A stretch of DNA of 64,000 bases from Actinomycetes bacterium (GTDB taxonomy: Bacteria; Actinomycetota; Actinomycetes; Propionibacteriales; Propionibacteriaceae), in the NCBI GenBank assembly GCA_023458095.1, contig JAEXAS010000018.1, forward strand, positions 34,779 to 98,778. Reading direction: 5' to 3'. A program made the position numbers and the translations under genes. Below are positions 44,466 to 53,422 of this stretch, piece after piece. How positions within the stretch are numbered: the first letter of the stretch is position 1; every line of letters starts with the position of its first letter. Below the pieces are notes generated by a model, which worked only from the letters and a program-made list of their open reading frames with translations, did no database searches and had not been told where the DNA came from.

Positions 44466-45713
44466 TCATCCGATCTTGGGAGCGTCGACCGGCTTGGCGC
44501 CGCGACGCATCCACACGCCACCGTTGATCATCGAGGAGATTCCGCTGTGGCGCTCCAGAGAGTCCGACCGCACCGACAGGTAGATGTGCATGATCACGAA
44601 CATCCAGATCAGGAACATCATGAGGGCGTGGAAGAAGCGCACCGGCTGAATCCCGAACCAGTCCACCGGGGAGGACAGCAGGCCCCAGATCCAGCTGCTG
44701 TTCTTGTGTGCCATGCCGTACAGCGCGAATCCGGTGATCATCTGCAGCACACCGGCGGCATACATGCCGGTGTAGCCGAGCTGCTGCAACGGGTTGTGCG
44801 CCATGTACAGCGGCGGTTCATCCCGCAGGAAGGCGTAGTGGCCCAAGACCTGACCCATGTACTTCACGTCCTGCTTGGACTTCAGCGGCCACAGGGTCGG
44901 CCAGCGCAGGTAGCGATCCCGAGACGTGAACGCCGACACCACACGGGTCAGGGCGATCACCAACCAGATGAAGGCTGTGGTGAAGTGGATGCCGCGCACC
45001 CAACCCATCAGATAGGTGTTGGCTTCCTGGGCGTCAGCCGAGGCCGACGGACCGAAGAACGGATCCATGATGTAGTAGCCGGTCAGGCTCAAGATCACCA
45101 CGGCGAACACATTGGCCCAGTGCTGCCAACGCAGCGAGGCCGACCACAGGTTCACCCGCGCCCAGGAATCGGGGCTGGCCGCGACATCGTCGGCGAAGTT
45201 GCCGGCGCTGGCCGGGCGAAGCTCGATGAAGCCCTGCAGCTTGAAGTCCTCCACGATGTCACCCTCGCCGACGATGGCCGAGGCCACCGCCAGCGGACGG
45301 AAACCACGCCGCGAGGACAGATCGGCATTACGGACCACTACGGAGCGATCCTCACGGCTGATCTTCACCTGGCCGAGGACCGACTCCAAGTCGCCGCGCA
45401 TGATGACCACATCGCGGTAGCCCTTCTCGGCCGGCCGCTGGAGATCACGAACGCGGGTCAGGCTGTAGCGCCGATCGATCCGGGCCGGATCGACATCCTC
45501 GGCAGCCACGGTGACTGCCGGAATGTCCGGACGCTCAACAGCCAGTCGCGCCGCCAGCACCTCATCGACCGGATCGGTGCTCTGCGGCGGAGCGGCCGCA
45601 GCCGCCATCGCAAGGACTCGTCCGACGTTGAGCGTGCCAGCGCTGAAGATCGAGCCGACGACCAGCTTGGACTGGTCGGCCTGGGTGTCAGGCGTCTGCT
45701 CTTCGATGGTCAT
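44466..45713 (-). CDS. hyaC: [NiFe]-hydrogenase b-type cytochrome with long N-terminal domain
   Basis: A 415-residue protein. The C-terminal ~230 residues are the usual Ni/Fe-hydrogenase cytochrome b: WQHWANVFAVVILSLTGYYI, GIHFTTAFIWLVIALTRVVS, LGYTGMYAAGVLQMITGFAL and FHALMMFLIWMFVIMHIYLS, with haem-ligand His in several helices. It passes electrons from the small subunit to quinone. About 170 residues precede this, not normal for HyaC. Part of it (GFRPLAVAS and DFKLQGFIELRP) resembles the nucleotide-binding domain of P-type ATPases. ATG 45713 overlaps the large-subunit stop. The longer frame to 45767 lies in that gene. Confidence 0.85.
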   Translation of the reverse strand: MTIEEQTPDTQADQSKLVVGSIFSAGTLNVGRVLAMAAAAAPPQSTDPVDEVLAARLAVERPDIPAVTVAAEDVDPARIDRRYSLTRVRDLQRPAEKGYRDVVIMRGDLESVLGQVKISREDRSVVVRNADLSSRRGFRPLAVASAIVGEGDIVEDFKLQGFIELRPASAGNFADDVAASPDSWARVNLWSASLRWQHWANVFAVVILSLTGYYIMDPFFGPSASADAQEANTYLMGWVRGIHFTTAFIWLVIALTRVVSAFTSRDRYLRWPTLWPLKSKQDVKYMGQVLGHYAFLRDEPPLYMAHNPLQQLGYTGMYAAGVLQMITGFALYGMAHKNSSWIWGLLSSPVDWFGIQPVRFFHALMMFLIWMFVIMHIYLSVRSDSLERHSGISSMINGGVWMRRGAKPVDAPKIG

Positions 45714-47446
45714 TGGACCACGACCTGAAGCTCCTGACCCTCGGTGTCGAGCAGATGCACCGCGCACGACATGCAGGGGTCGAACGAATGGATGGTGCGC
45801 AGCACCTCCAGGGGCTGGGCGGGATCGACCAAGGGATGCTTGCCGTTGCCGGCCAGCGACTCCTCGTAGGGACCTTGATTGCCGTCCTTGTCACGGCCGC
45901 CGGCCAGCCAGGTGGTGGGAACCACGGCCTGGTAGTGGCTGATCTTGCCGTCGGAGACCTTCACCCAGTGGCTCAGGTTGCCGCGGGCGACCTCCACGAA
46001 GGAGTAGCCCTCAGCTTCCTTGGGCCAGGTGGAGGGCTCCCACTTGGTGCTGTCGAAGACGTCGAGCTCACCTTTCTTCAGACCAGCGACAAAGGTGTCG
46101 AAGATGCCCTGAAGAGTCTCGACCGAGGTGACGCATTCCACGCAGCGGGCCAAGGTGCGACCACCGGTGGAGTTCAACTGCGCCGGGGTGATGCCGATCT
46201 TCTTCGCGGCGATCCCCACCAGTTCCTTGGTGCGCTCGTGGCCGCGGGCGTAGGCCAGCAGGACTCGGGCGATGGGGCCCACCTGCATGACCTTGCCGTC
46301 GTAGCGGGGCGCCTTGCACCAGGTGTACTGCGGGTGGTCAGCCAACCACTTGAAGGGCACCGCGGGTCCGGTGTACTTCACCTTGGTCTCGCCCTGGGCC
46401 GGCGGCAGACCGACATCGCCTTCGGAGTACTCGTACCAGGCCGAGGAGGTCCACTCGGTGATCAGCTTCGGATCGAAAGGCTTCACATTGGCCAGATCCA
46501 TGTTCAGGATCACACCGGGCTTGACCGCCGCATGGGGAGACTCGTTGATGCCGACGTTGGGGTCACCACCGTAGGTCGCTCCGGACATGCCGACCGCCAG
46601 GAAGTTCGGCTGCGCGGCGCCGATGTCGAAGTACTCCTTGTAGACCGTCATGATCGCCAAGGCATCAGGCAGATAGCAGGACTCGACGAACTCCTTGGAT
46701 TCGGCGATCCACCCGGCGATGTCGTCCAGTTGCACCTGGTTGACGGTCTCGGACTTGTTCGGGTCGATGCTGCAGGCCATGCCGCCGACCAGGAAGTTCG
46801 GGTGCGGGTTCTTGCCACCGAACACGGTCACGATGCGGATCATGGAGCGCTGGAACTCCAAGGCGTCCAGGTAGTGGGCCACGGCCATCAGGTTCGCCTC
46901 CGGCGGCAGCTTGTAGGCCGGGTGGCCCCAGTACCCACCGGTGAACACCGAGAGCTGACCGGATTCCACGATCTGCTTGACGGTGGCCTTCACCTCGGTG
47001 AAGCGCTCGATGGTGTTGCCCTTCCAGGTGGAACCGATCGACTTGGCGAAGGCGAGGGTCTTGGCCGGATCGGCATTCATGGCGTCAGGGACGTTCACCC
47101 AGTCCAGCGCATGCAGGTGGTAGAAGTGAATAACGTGGTCCTGAACCTCTTGCGCGGTGAGGACGATGTCACGGATTCGCTTGGCCTGCGGCGGCGGGTT
47201 GAAGCCCAAGGCGTTCTCCACCGCGACGATCGAGGCGATCGCGTGCACCGAGGTGCACACCCCGCAGATGCGCTGGGTGAAGGCCCAGGCGTCGCGGGGG
47301 TCCCGGCCGGTGACGATCTCTTCGATGCCGCGGAACTGGGTGGATTCGCTCCACGCCTTGGTGATTGAGGTGCCCTCGGTCTCCAACTCGATCCGAAGGT
47401 GCCCCTCGATCCGGCTGATCGGATCAACGACTACTTGCTTGGCCAT
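45710..47446 (-). CDS. hyaB: [NiFe]-hydrogenase large (catalytic) subunit
   Basis: A 578-residue group 1-type large subunit. The four Ni-Fe ligands are in RICGVCTSVH (Cys61, Cys64) and DPCMSCAVH (Cys558, Cys561). After His564 a 14-residue tail is expected to be cut off by the maturation protease. RIEGHLRIE near the N-terminus is also conserved. It oxidises H2 at the periplasmic (outer) face together with the small subunit. It starts three bases after the small-subunit stop and overlaps cytochrome b by four bases, giving a clear structural operon. Confidence 0.95.
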   Translation of the reverse strand: MAKQVVVDPISRIEGHLRIELETEGTSITKAWSESTQFRGIEEIVTGRDPRDAWAFTQRICGVCTSVHAIASIVAVENALGFNPPPQAKRIRDIVLTAQEVQDHVIHFYHLHALDWVNVPDAMNADPAKTLAFAKSIGSTWKGNTIERFTEVKATVKQIVESGQLSVFTGGYWGHPAYKLPPEANLMAVAHYLDALEFQRSMIRIVTVFGGKNPHPNFLVGGMACSIDPNKSETVNQVQLDDIAGWIAESKEFVESCYLPDALAIMTVYKEYFDIGAAQPNFLAVGMSGATYGGDPNVGINESPHAAVKPGVILNMDLANVKPFDPKLITEWTSSAWYEYSEGDVGLPPAQGETKVKYTGPAVPFKWLADHPQYTWCKAPRYDGKVMQVGPIARVLLAYARGHERTKELVGIAAKKIGITPAQLNSTGGRTLARCVECVTSVETLQGIFDTFVAGLKKGELDVFDSTKWEPSTWPKEAEGYSFVEVARGNLSHWVKVSDGKISHYQAVVPTTWLAGGRDKDGNQGPYEESLAGNGKHPLVDPAQPLEVLRTIHSFDPCMSCAVHLLDTEGQELQVVVQ

Positions 47447-47449
47447 GTC

Positions 47450-48727
47450 TTACTCCGCGTCCTTCGAATCGGTGGTGCTGGCGTCGGTGTCCGGCGCCTC
47501 AGAGGTTGCCGTGGCCTGCGCGGCCTCGGCGGCGTCAGCCTTCTTCGGGGTGGGGAGCCACACCCGCTCGGAATCGCCGAAGGCCTGAAGTGGCTCGTTA
47601 CCCTCGGCCGACTTCCGGCTGGCCGAGTGACGGGCGGCCGTGATGCCGGCATGGATGCCGACCGCGGCAGCAGTCGCGCCGACCAGACCCCAGCCCACCT
47701 TCTCGGCGGTGGCTTCGACCCCGAAGCCATTCACATTCGGCAGGGTTTGGTAGAACGGCGTGAAGTTGTCGAAGAAGTTCTTCTCGGTGCACCCGATGCA
47801 GGGGTGGCCCGCGCCGATCGGCCAACTGGTGTGCATATTCCACTGGATGATCGGGCAGGCACTGAACGTGCTGGGGCCCTTGCAGCCAACTTCGTAGAGG
47901 CACCACCCGTTGCGAGCGCCGTCATCGTCGAAGGTACGCACGTACTGGCCGGCGTCGAAATGCGCCCGCCGCGGGCAGGAGTCGTGGATGCGCTGGTCGT
48001 AGGCGAAGAGCGGACGACCCTGGGCGTCCAGGCTGGGCAACGCACCGTGGGTGAGCACGTAGGCGATGGTCGCGGTGATGACATCGCCGATCGGCGGGCA
48101 TCCCGACACATTGACCACCGGCTTGTCGCGGATGATCGCATCGACGCCGACCGCACCGGTCGGATTCGGGTTGGACGCCTGAACCGAACCCCAGACCGCG
48201 CAGGCGCCGACGGCGAGAATCGCGCTGGCGTTAGCGGCGGACTTCTTCAGGATGGCCTCGGCGGATTCGCCGTTGATGGTGCAGTAGATGCCGTTGTCCT
48301 TGGTCGGCACCGAGCCGTTCACCACGAGGATGTGCGGCTGGGCGTTGGCGGCATCGAGGGCCTTGTTCAGCGCCTCGCCGGAGGCCTGCATGACCAACTC
48401 GTTGTACTCGACCGACAGCAGGCTCAGCACTGCTTCTTCGATCGTGGTGCCGCCGGAGCGCAGGGCGCTCTCCATACAGCCGGTGCATTCCTGCAACTGC
48501 AGCCACACGACGATCGGCTTCTTCAAGGCGCCCAGTTCTTCGGCGACCCGCTCAGCGGTGATCGGTGCCGCCGATGCCGGGGTGGCCGATCCCAGGACGG
48601 CCCCACCGACGGTGAAGACGGCGGCCAGTTCCCCGCAGTACTTCAAGAAGTCGCGGCGGTCGAAGCCCTGCCGGATGAGATTTTCTTCCAAGGTTGGCTC
48701 AGACCAACCACCAAGTTCGTAAGACAC
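47450..48727 (-). CDS. hyaA: [NiFe]-hydrogenase small (Fe-S) subunit with Tat signal
   Basis: A 425-residue small subunit. The Tat signal DRRDFLKYC at residues 23-31 directs export of the folded dimer. ECTGCMES, GACAVWGS and GCPPIGDVI carry proximal-cluster Cys, and HPCIGCTEKNFFDNFTPFY and CPIIQWNMHTSWPIG ligate medial and distal clusters. The proximal site is the ordinary ECTGC form, without the extra Cys of O2-tolerant enzymes. A C-terminal helix (VGWGLVGATAAAVGIHAGI) and an acidic Thr/Ser-rich tail follow. GTG 48727 has AAGGGAG nine bases upstream. It is the first gene of the operon. Confidence 0.95.
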   Translation of the reverse strand: MSYELGGWSEPTLEENLIRQGFDRRDFLKYCGELAAVFTVGGAVLGSATPASAAPITAERVAEELGALKKPIVVWLQLQECTGCMESALRSGGTTIEEAVLSLLSVEYNELVMQASGEALNKALDAANAQPHILVVNGSVPTKDNGIYCTINGESAEAILKKSAANASAILAVGACAVWGSVQASNPNPTGAVGVDAIIRDKPVVNVSGCPPIGDVITATIAYVLTHGALPSLDAQGRPLFAYDQRIHDSCPRRAHFDAGQYVRTFDDDGARNGWCLYEVGCKGPSTFSACPIIQWNMHTSWPIGAGHPCIGCTEKNFFDNFTPFYQTLPNVNGFGVEATAEKVGWGLVGATAAAVGIHAGITAARHSASRKSAEGNEPLQAFGDSERVWLPTPKKADAAEAAQATATSEAPDTDASTTDSKDAE

Positions 48728-49209
48728 GAGCGTGCTCTCCCTTTCGCTCTGGTCGGGCGAGAACGCTCCTCGTCCGCCGGGCACGTCGAGGTCCCCTCTG
48801 CGCAAGATTGCTGACGTAGCCGGTGGCATCATAACCACCTCAGTGCCTCAGATGCGAGGTATTACGTCAGGCATTGTTCAGCAGGTCATGAATTCACGCG
48901 GACGGAACCGAAAATCCACCGCTCAGCACGCCTCCGACACCCCGGCTCGGCCCGAACGCCCTAGCCGCAGGGTGGAACCACGCGACCCAGCTGCGAGGAG
49001 GGGCGGGGCCATATTGCCGCATGCGGGTCACATTTTGTTAATACAAATCACGCCGACTGCTCGAAATGGTGACTCTCCGTGCCGGAATACCCGCACCCTG
49101 ACCAGCGGCGCCCACACTGCTCAGCCCAGCACCGCCGAGGTGACAGCACCAGGTCGAGAGCCGACCACGATTGAGACCGGCTTTGAGCCAACCAGACTGC
49201 CCCGACCGA
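48728..49209. other. Hydrogenase upstream region, no gene
   Basis: A 482-bp stretch between the small-subunit start and the hypB stop contains no convincing gene. It should hold the promoter of the structural operon. On the minus strand a TATGAT hexamer at 48828-48833 could be a -10 box, but no good -35 box is visible. No dispersed repeats are present, in contrast to other large gaps. Confidence 0.5.
49034..49047. promoter_or_regulatory. AT-rich palindrome, possible regulator site
   Basis: TTTGTTAATACAAA is a 5-bp inverted repeat with a four-base centre in an unusually AT-rich patch about 305 bp upstream of the small-subunit start. The form is like that of dimeric regulators sensing redox or carbon, but matches no consensus I can name with confidence. 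Confidence 0.35.
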
Positions 49210-50021
<812 letters not shown>

Positions 50022-50022
<1 letters not shown>

Positions 50023-50387
50023 CAGGGTTCTCCTTTCACAGCTCCGAGATCTTCGGAGACGTCGATCGCGGTCAAAGTGAACTCTTCACCGCTGACCAGG
50101 TGGGTGTTCGGCGATCCGCAGGCGTGACAGGCGAAGCCGAGTTCGGGGCCCAGCGGAATCTGGGCAGCACAATCGTCGCAGGCCAGCACCGCAGGAATCG
50201 GGTTGAGGTGCAATTCGGCGCCGTCCAAGGCGGTCTTGCGTACAACGAAGACCCAGGCATGGGCCATCGCTTCGGGGACGATCTGACGCAACTGGCCCAC
50301 ATCGACGTGGACCGCCTCGACGCGGCGTCCCTGGCTGGCCCGGGTCACCGAGGCCGCCAGTGCGCGGCACAGGGAAACCTCGTGCAT
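50022..50387 (-). CDS. hypA: Hydrogenase nickel-insertion protein HypA, copy 2
   Basis: A 121-residue HypA with the nickel-binding MHE start (MHEVSLCRALAASVT) and a zinc site from LACDDCAAQ and FACHACGSPNT. This copy is translationally coupled to hypB and therefore probably the main partner of it. ATG 50387 is the only sensible start. The longer open frame belongs to no gene. It is divergent from hypF with 87 bp between. Confidence 0.92.
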
Positions 50388-50474
50388 CGTGTCGTGCCCC
50401 CTCTTGCTGCGTTCTGCGGTGGTCCTGCACCGTCGTCGGTGCGAAATGTACCGCTGAGGTCGCATACTTGGCCC

Positions 50475-53387
50475 ATGCTGACCCGGCGAGAGTACCTCTT
50501 GCGCGGCGTGGTGCAAGGCGTCGGCTTCCGTCCCCACGTGGCGGTGGTGGCTGCACGGCATCCGATCAGCGGGTTCGTGGGCAATGACGATCGTCAGGTC
50601 TTCATCGAAGCCCAAGGCGAACCGGAGGCCATCGAGGAGTTCATCGCAGAGGTGCTCGCCACCCTGCCTCCGCTGGCCACTGTCATCTCGGTGTCGCAGC
50701 GGAGTCTGGACCTCGGCGCGGAGGCGGACTTCAGCATCGTGGCCAGCCGCCGAACCCCCGGGGTTCGGACGCTGATTCCGCCCGATGTGGCCACCTGTGC
50801 GGATTGCCTGGCCGAAATGGCCGATCCGAGCAACCGCCGCTTCGGCTATGCGTTCACCACCTGCACCAACTGCGGGCCGCGGCTGACCATCATCGAAGAC
50901 CTGCCCTATGACCGTCCGGCCACCACGATGCGGGTCTTTGAGATGTGTCCGGCCTGCCGAGCCGAATACACCGACCCCACCGATCGGCGCTACCACGCCC
51001 AGCCGATCAGCTGCTACGACTGCGGCCCACAGCTATGGATGGAAGATGCAGCGAGCGACCCTTCGACAAGCTCAGGGAACAGACAACCCAACCCGCTGGC
51101 CGAGCCTGCCGAAGCCCACAACAGCCAGACCACGACAAGCAGCCCTTCGACAAGCTCAGGGAACGGACAACCCAACCCGCTGGCTGAGCCTGTCGAAGCC
51201 TGCGATGGAACCCTTGCCACGATCACGGACGCCCGCGAGCATCAGGCCGCAGTGATCGCGGAGGCACAGCGCCGACTGGCCGACGGTCAGATTCTTGCGG
51301 TGAAAGGCCTGGGCGGCTTCCACTTGATGTGCGATGCCCGCAATGCGGTAGCAGTTGCCACGCTTCGGGAGCGCAAGCGGCGTTCAGGAAAGCCGTTTGC
51401 GGTGATGGTGCCCGACCCCGACGCCGCCGCGGCGTTGGCAACGCTCACCGTCGACCAGCTGGCCACGCTGGCCGCGCCGAGCCGTCCGATCGTGATTGCA
51501 CCAATGGCACCGGGCTATGACTTGGCCGACCAGGTGGCTCCCGGGCTGAACGATGTGGGCCTGATGCTGCCTTACACCCCGCTGCATACGTTGCTGGTTT
51601 CCTCAGGGATGGCGCTAGTGGCCACCTCAGGCAACCTGTCAGAGGAACCGCTGTGCTTCACCAACGACGACGCCCGCACCCGATTGGCGCACTTGGCCGA
51701 CGGGTTCCTGTTGCACAACCGCGACATTCACGTGCCCGTGGAGGACTCGGTGTCGCTGGCACTCCCCGGGGGCGGAACGCTGCCGATTCGACGCTCGCGC
51801 GGGCACGCACCACTGCCGGTGTTGCTGCCCGAACCAAGATCGGGCTTCGACAAGCTCAGCCAACCGACCACCCCAACCCCGCTCCCTGAGCCTGTCGAAG
51901 GGCGCACCACAACCCCAACCCCGCTGCCCGAACCAAGATCGGGCTCGGACAAGCTCAGCCAACCGACCACCCCAACCCCGCTCCCTGAGCCCGTCGAAGG
52001 GGGCGCCACAACCCCGGTCGTGCTCGCGGTCGGTGGCGAGCTGAAGAACACCTTCGCGGTGGCCATCGACGACCTGGCCTTCGTGTCGGCCCATGTCGGC
52101 GATATGGGGTCACTCGCTTCGCAACAGGCCTTCGAGGCGTCGGTGGCGCAACTCCTGGACGTCCACCGCAGGACGCCCGACGTGGTGGTCTGCGACCTAC
52201 ACCCGGGCTATGCCACCACCGCGTGGGCGGAGCGGTACGTCGCTGCCCATCCGGACGTGCGGCTGCTGGCCGTCCAGCATCACTACGCCCATGCCCTGTC
52301 GCTGCTGGCTGAGCACGGCGTGGCCTCAGGGCCGGTGGTGGTGGCGACCGTGGACGGCACCGGCTACGGCCTCGACGGAACCATCTGGGGCGGTGAGATT
52401 CTTACCCTCGGGCTTGCGGACGGCTCACTAGCGCAGTGGGACCGAAGCTGGCACCTACCCACCTTCGCGCTGGTCGGCGGCGACCGCTCGATCAAGCACC
52501 CGTGGCGCATCGCCCAAGGCTTGGCGCATTCCTGGAACCTCGACATCTCCAACACCCCAGCTGCCCATGAGGCTCCGCCGACCGAACGACTTCTGGTCGC
52601 CTCCCAACTGGATTCGGGCCTCGGTGTCGTGGCCACAAGCTCGGCCGGACGCCTGTTCGACGCCGCGGCGGCCATGCTCGGCCTGTGTCAGGACGCCACC
52701 TACGAAGCCCACGCCGCCATGTCCTTGGAGCGCGCCGCCACGAGTTGGCTGAGCAGCAGCGAACCCACCGCCGCCTCTGGCCGGACGCACGGCGGTCAAA
52801 CCACCCCCACCACCACCGGCTGGTTGAGGAGCGGCGACGCCGCGTCTCGAAACCCCCGGTCGCCAGCCGCAGGTTTCGAGACGCCCCTGCGGGGCTCCTC
52901 AACCAGCCGAATGGAAGAACCGGCCACCCCAACCGGCCGAATGGATGAACCGGCCGGCTCAACCAGGGGGCGGGAAGAAGCCATCGCCTCAGTCGGCCGA
53001 GGCGAGGGATTGAACGACCTCGCTGGCCGGGCGGGATCGGGAGTCGACGGCAGCGGCGATGACTGTCGAGCGGTCTTCGTCGAACTCCTGAACACCGCCG
53101 AGCTCAGCGTTGCTGAGCGGGCTTGGCGTTTCCACAAGGGATTGGCAGCGGTCTTCGTCAACCGCCTGGACGCCGCAGCCACCGCCGCAGGCACCACCAC
53201 GGTGGGCATCACGGGAGGCGTCGCGGTGAACCGCCTGTTCACCACAGCCCTGGTAGCCACGCTCGCCGAGCGTGGCTACACCGTCCTCACCCACCAGGTG
53301 GTACCGCCCACCGACGGAGGCCTCAGCCTCGGCCAGGCGTGGTCCGGTCGAATCCTTGTTGATGAGGCGAATAGCGGTCGATCCTGA
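50475..53387 (+). CDS. hypF: Carbamoyltransferase HypF with repeat-derived insertions
   Basis: 970 residues, about 200 more than usual. Domain order: acylphosphatase (LLRGVVQGVGFRPHV), double zinc finger (CADCLAEM, CTNCG, CPACRAEYTD, CYDCG), YrdC-like adenylating domain, and Kae1-like carbamoyl-transfer domain (VQHHYAHALSLLAEHG, VDGTGYGLDGTIWGGE, GITGGVAVNRL). It converts carbamoyl phosphate into the cyanide ligands of the active site with HypE. Extra segments occur at residues about 194-245, 454-514 and 772-857. All are Pro/Ser/Thr-rich, match dispersed repeats at DNA level, keep the frame and lie at domain borders or loops. Without them the length is near 773. Confidence 0.93.
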   Translation: MLTRREYLLRGVVQGVGFRPHVAVVAARHPISGFVGNDDRQVFIEAQGEPEAIEEFIAEVLATLPPLATVISVSQRSLDLGAEADFSIVASRRTPGVRTLIPPDVATCADCLAEMADPSNRRFGYAFTTCTNCGPRLTIIEDLPYDRPATTMRVFEMCPACRAEYTDPTDRRYHAQPISCYDCGPQLWMEDAASDPSTSSGNRQPNPLAEPAEAHNSQTTTSSPSTSSGNGQPNPLAEPVEACDGTLATITDAREHQAAVIAEAQRRLADGQILAVKGLGGFHLMCDARNAVAVATLRERKRRSGKPFAVMVPDPDAAAALATLTVDQLATLAAPSRPIVIAPMAPGYDLADQVAPGLNDVGLMLPYTPLHTLLVSSGMALVATSGNLSEEPLCFTNDDARTRLAHLADGFLLHNRDIHVPVEDSVSLALPGGGTLPIRRSRGHAPLPVLLPEPRSGFDKLSQPTTPTPLPEPVEGRTTTPTPLPEPRSGSDKLSQPTTPTPLPEPVEGGATTPVVLAVGGELKNTFAVAIDDLAFVSAHVGDMGSLASQQAFEASVAQLLDVHRRTPDVVVCDLHPGYATTAWAERYVAAHPDVRLLAVQHHYAHALSLLAEHGVASGPVVVATVDGTGYGLDGTIWGGEILTLGLADGSLAQWDRSWHLPTFALVGGDRSIKHPWRIAQGLAHSWNLDISNTPAAHEAPPTERLLVASQLDSGLGVVATSSAGRLFDAAAAMLGLCQDATYEAHAAMSLERAATSWLSSSEPTAASGRTHGGQTTPTTTGWLRSGDAASRNPRSPAAGFETPLRGSSTSRMEEPATPTGRMDEPAGSTRGREEAIASVGRGEGLNDLAGRAGSGVDGSGDDCRAVFVELLNTAELSVAERAWRFHKGLAAVFVNRLDAAATAAGTTTVGITGGVAVNRLFTTALVATLAERGYTVLTHQVVPPTDGGLSLGQAWSGRILVDEANSGRS
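51059..51202. repeat. Dispersed element inside hypF, first insertion
   Basis: Two copies (51059-51116 and 51143-51202) of a direct plus inverted pair: CCTTCGACAAGCTCAGGGAA followed by GCTGGCTGAGCCTGTCGAAG. They are translated as STSSGN..QPNPLAEP.EA between the zinc fingers and the YrdC domain. The lengths keep the frame. Confidence 0.85.
51831..52013. repeat. 99-bp in-frame tandem duplication inside hypF
   Basis: The stretch beginning GAACCAAGATCGGGCT at 51831 starts again at 51930, exactly 99 bp later. Each unit contains an inverted element pair (CGACAAGCTCAGCCAAC and CTCCCTGAGCC.GTCGAAGG). 99 bp is 33 codons, so the frame is kept between the YrdC and Kae1-like domains. Confidence 0.85.
52818..52908. 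repeat. Second palindrome family inside hypF
   Basis: Arms GGCTGGTTGAGGAGC (52818-52832) and GCTCCTCAACCAGCC (52894-52908) are perfectly complementary, and the inner arms GTCTCGAAACC (52844-52854) and GGTTTCGAGAC (52872-52882) pair as well. This is a different repeat family from the CTTCGACAAG element, seen only here in the window. Confidence 0.85.
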
Positions 53388-53411
53388 CGCGACTACGCGT
53401 CAGGATCGACC
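53376..53411. terminator. Bidirectional terminator overlapping the hypF stop
   Basis: A perfect 16-bp inverted repeat (GGTCGATCCTGACGCG and its complement) with loop ACTA. The hypF stop codon (53385-53387) lies within the left arm. It sits between hypF and the convergent pentapeptide gene. No U-run follows on either side. Confidence 0.8.
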
Positions 53412-53422
53412 AATTCTGTGGC

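Noticed and set aside
45713..47368. 551-codon open frame on the plus strand
   Set aside because: It is exactly antisense to the hydrogenase large-subunit gene. High GC content leaves opposite frames open. The real gene has complete motifs.
47450..48727. O2-tolerant type small subunit
   Set aside because: The proximal cluster motif is ECTGC without the additional cysteines known in O2-tolerant enzymes.
47399..48814. 471-codon open frame on the plus strand
   Set aside because: Antisense to the small-subunit gene with its Tat signal and cluster ligands. The frame shows no family features.
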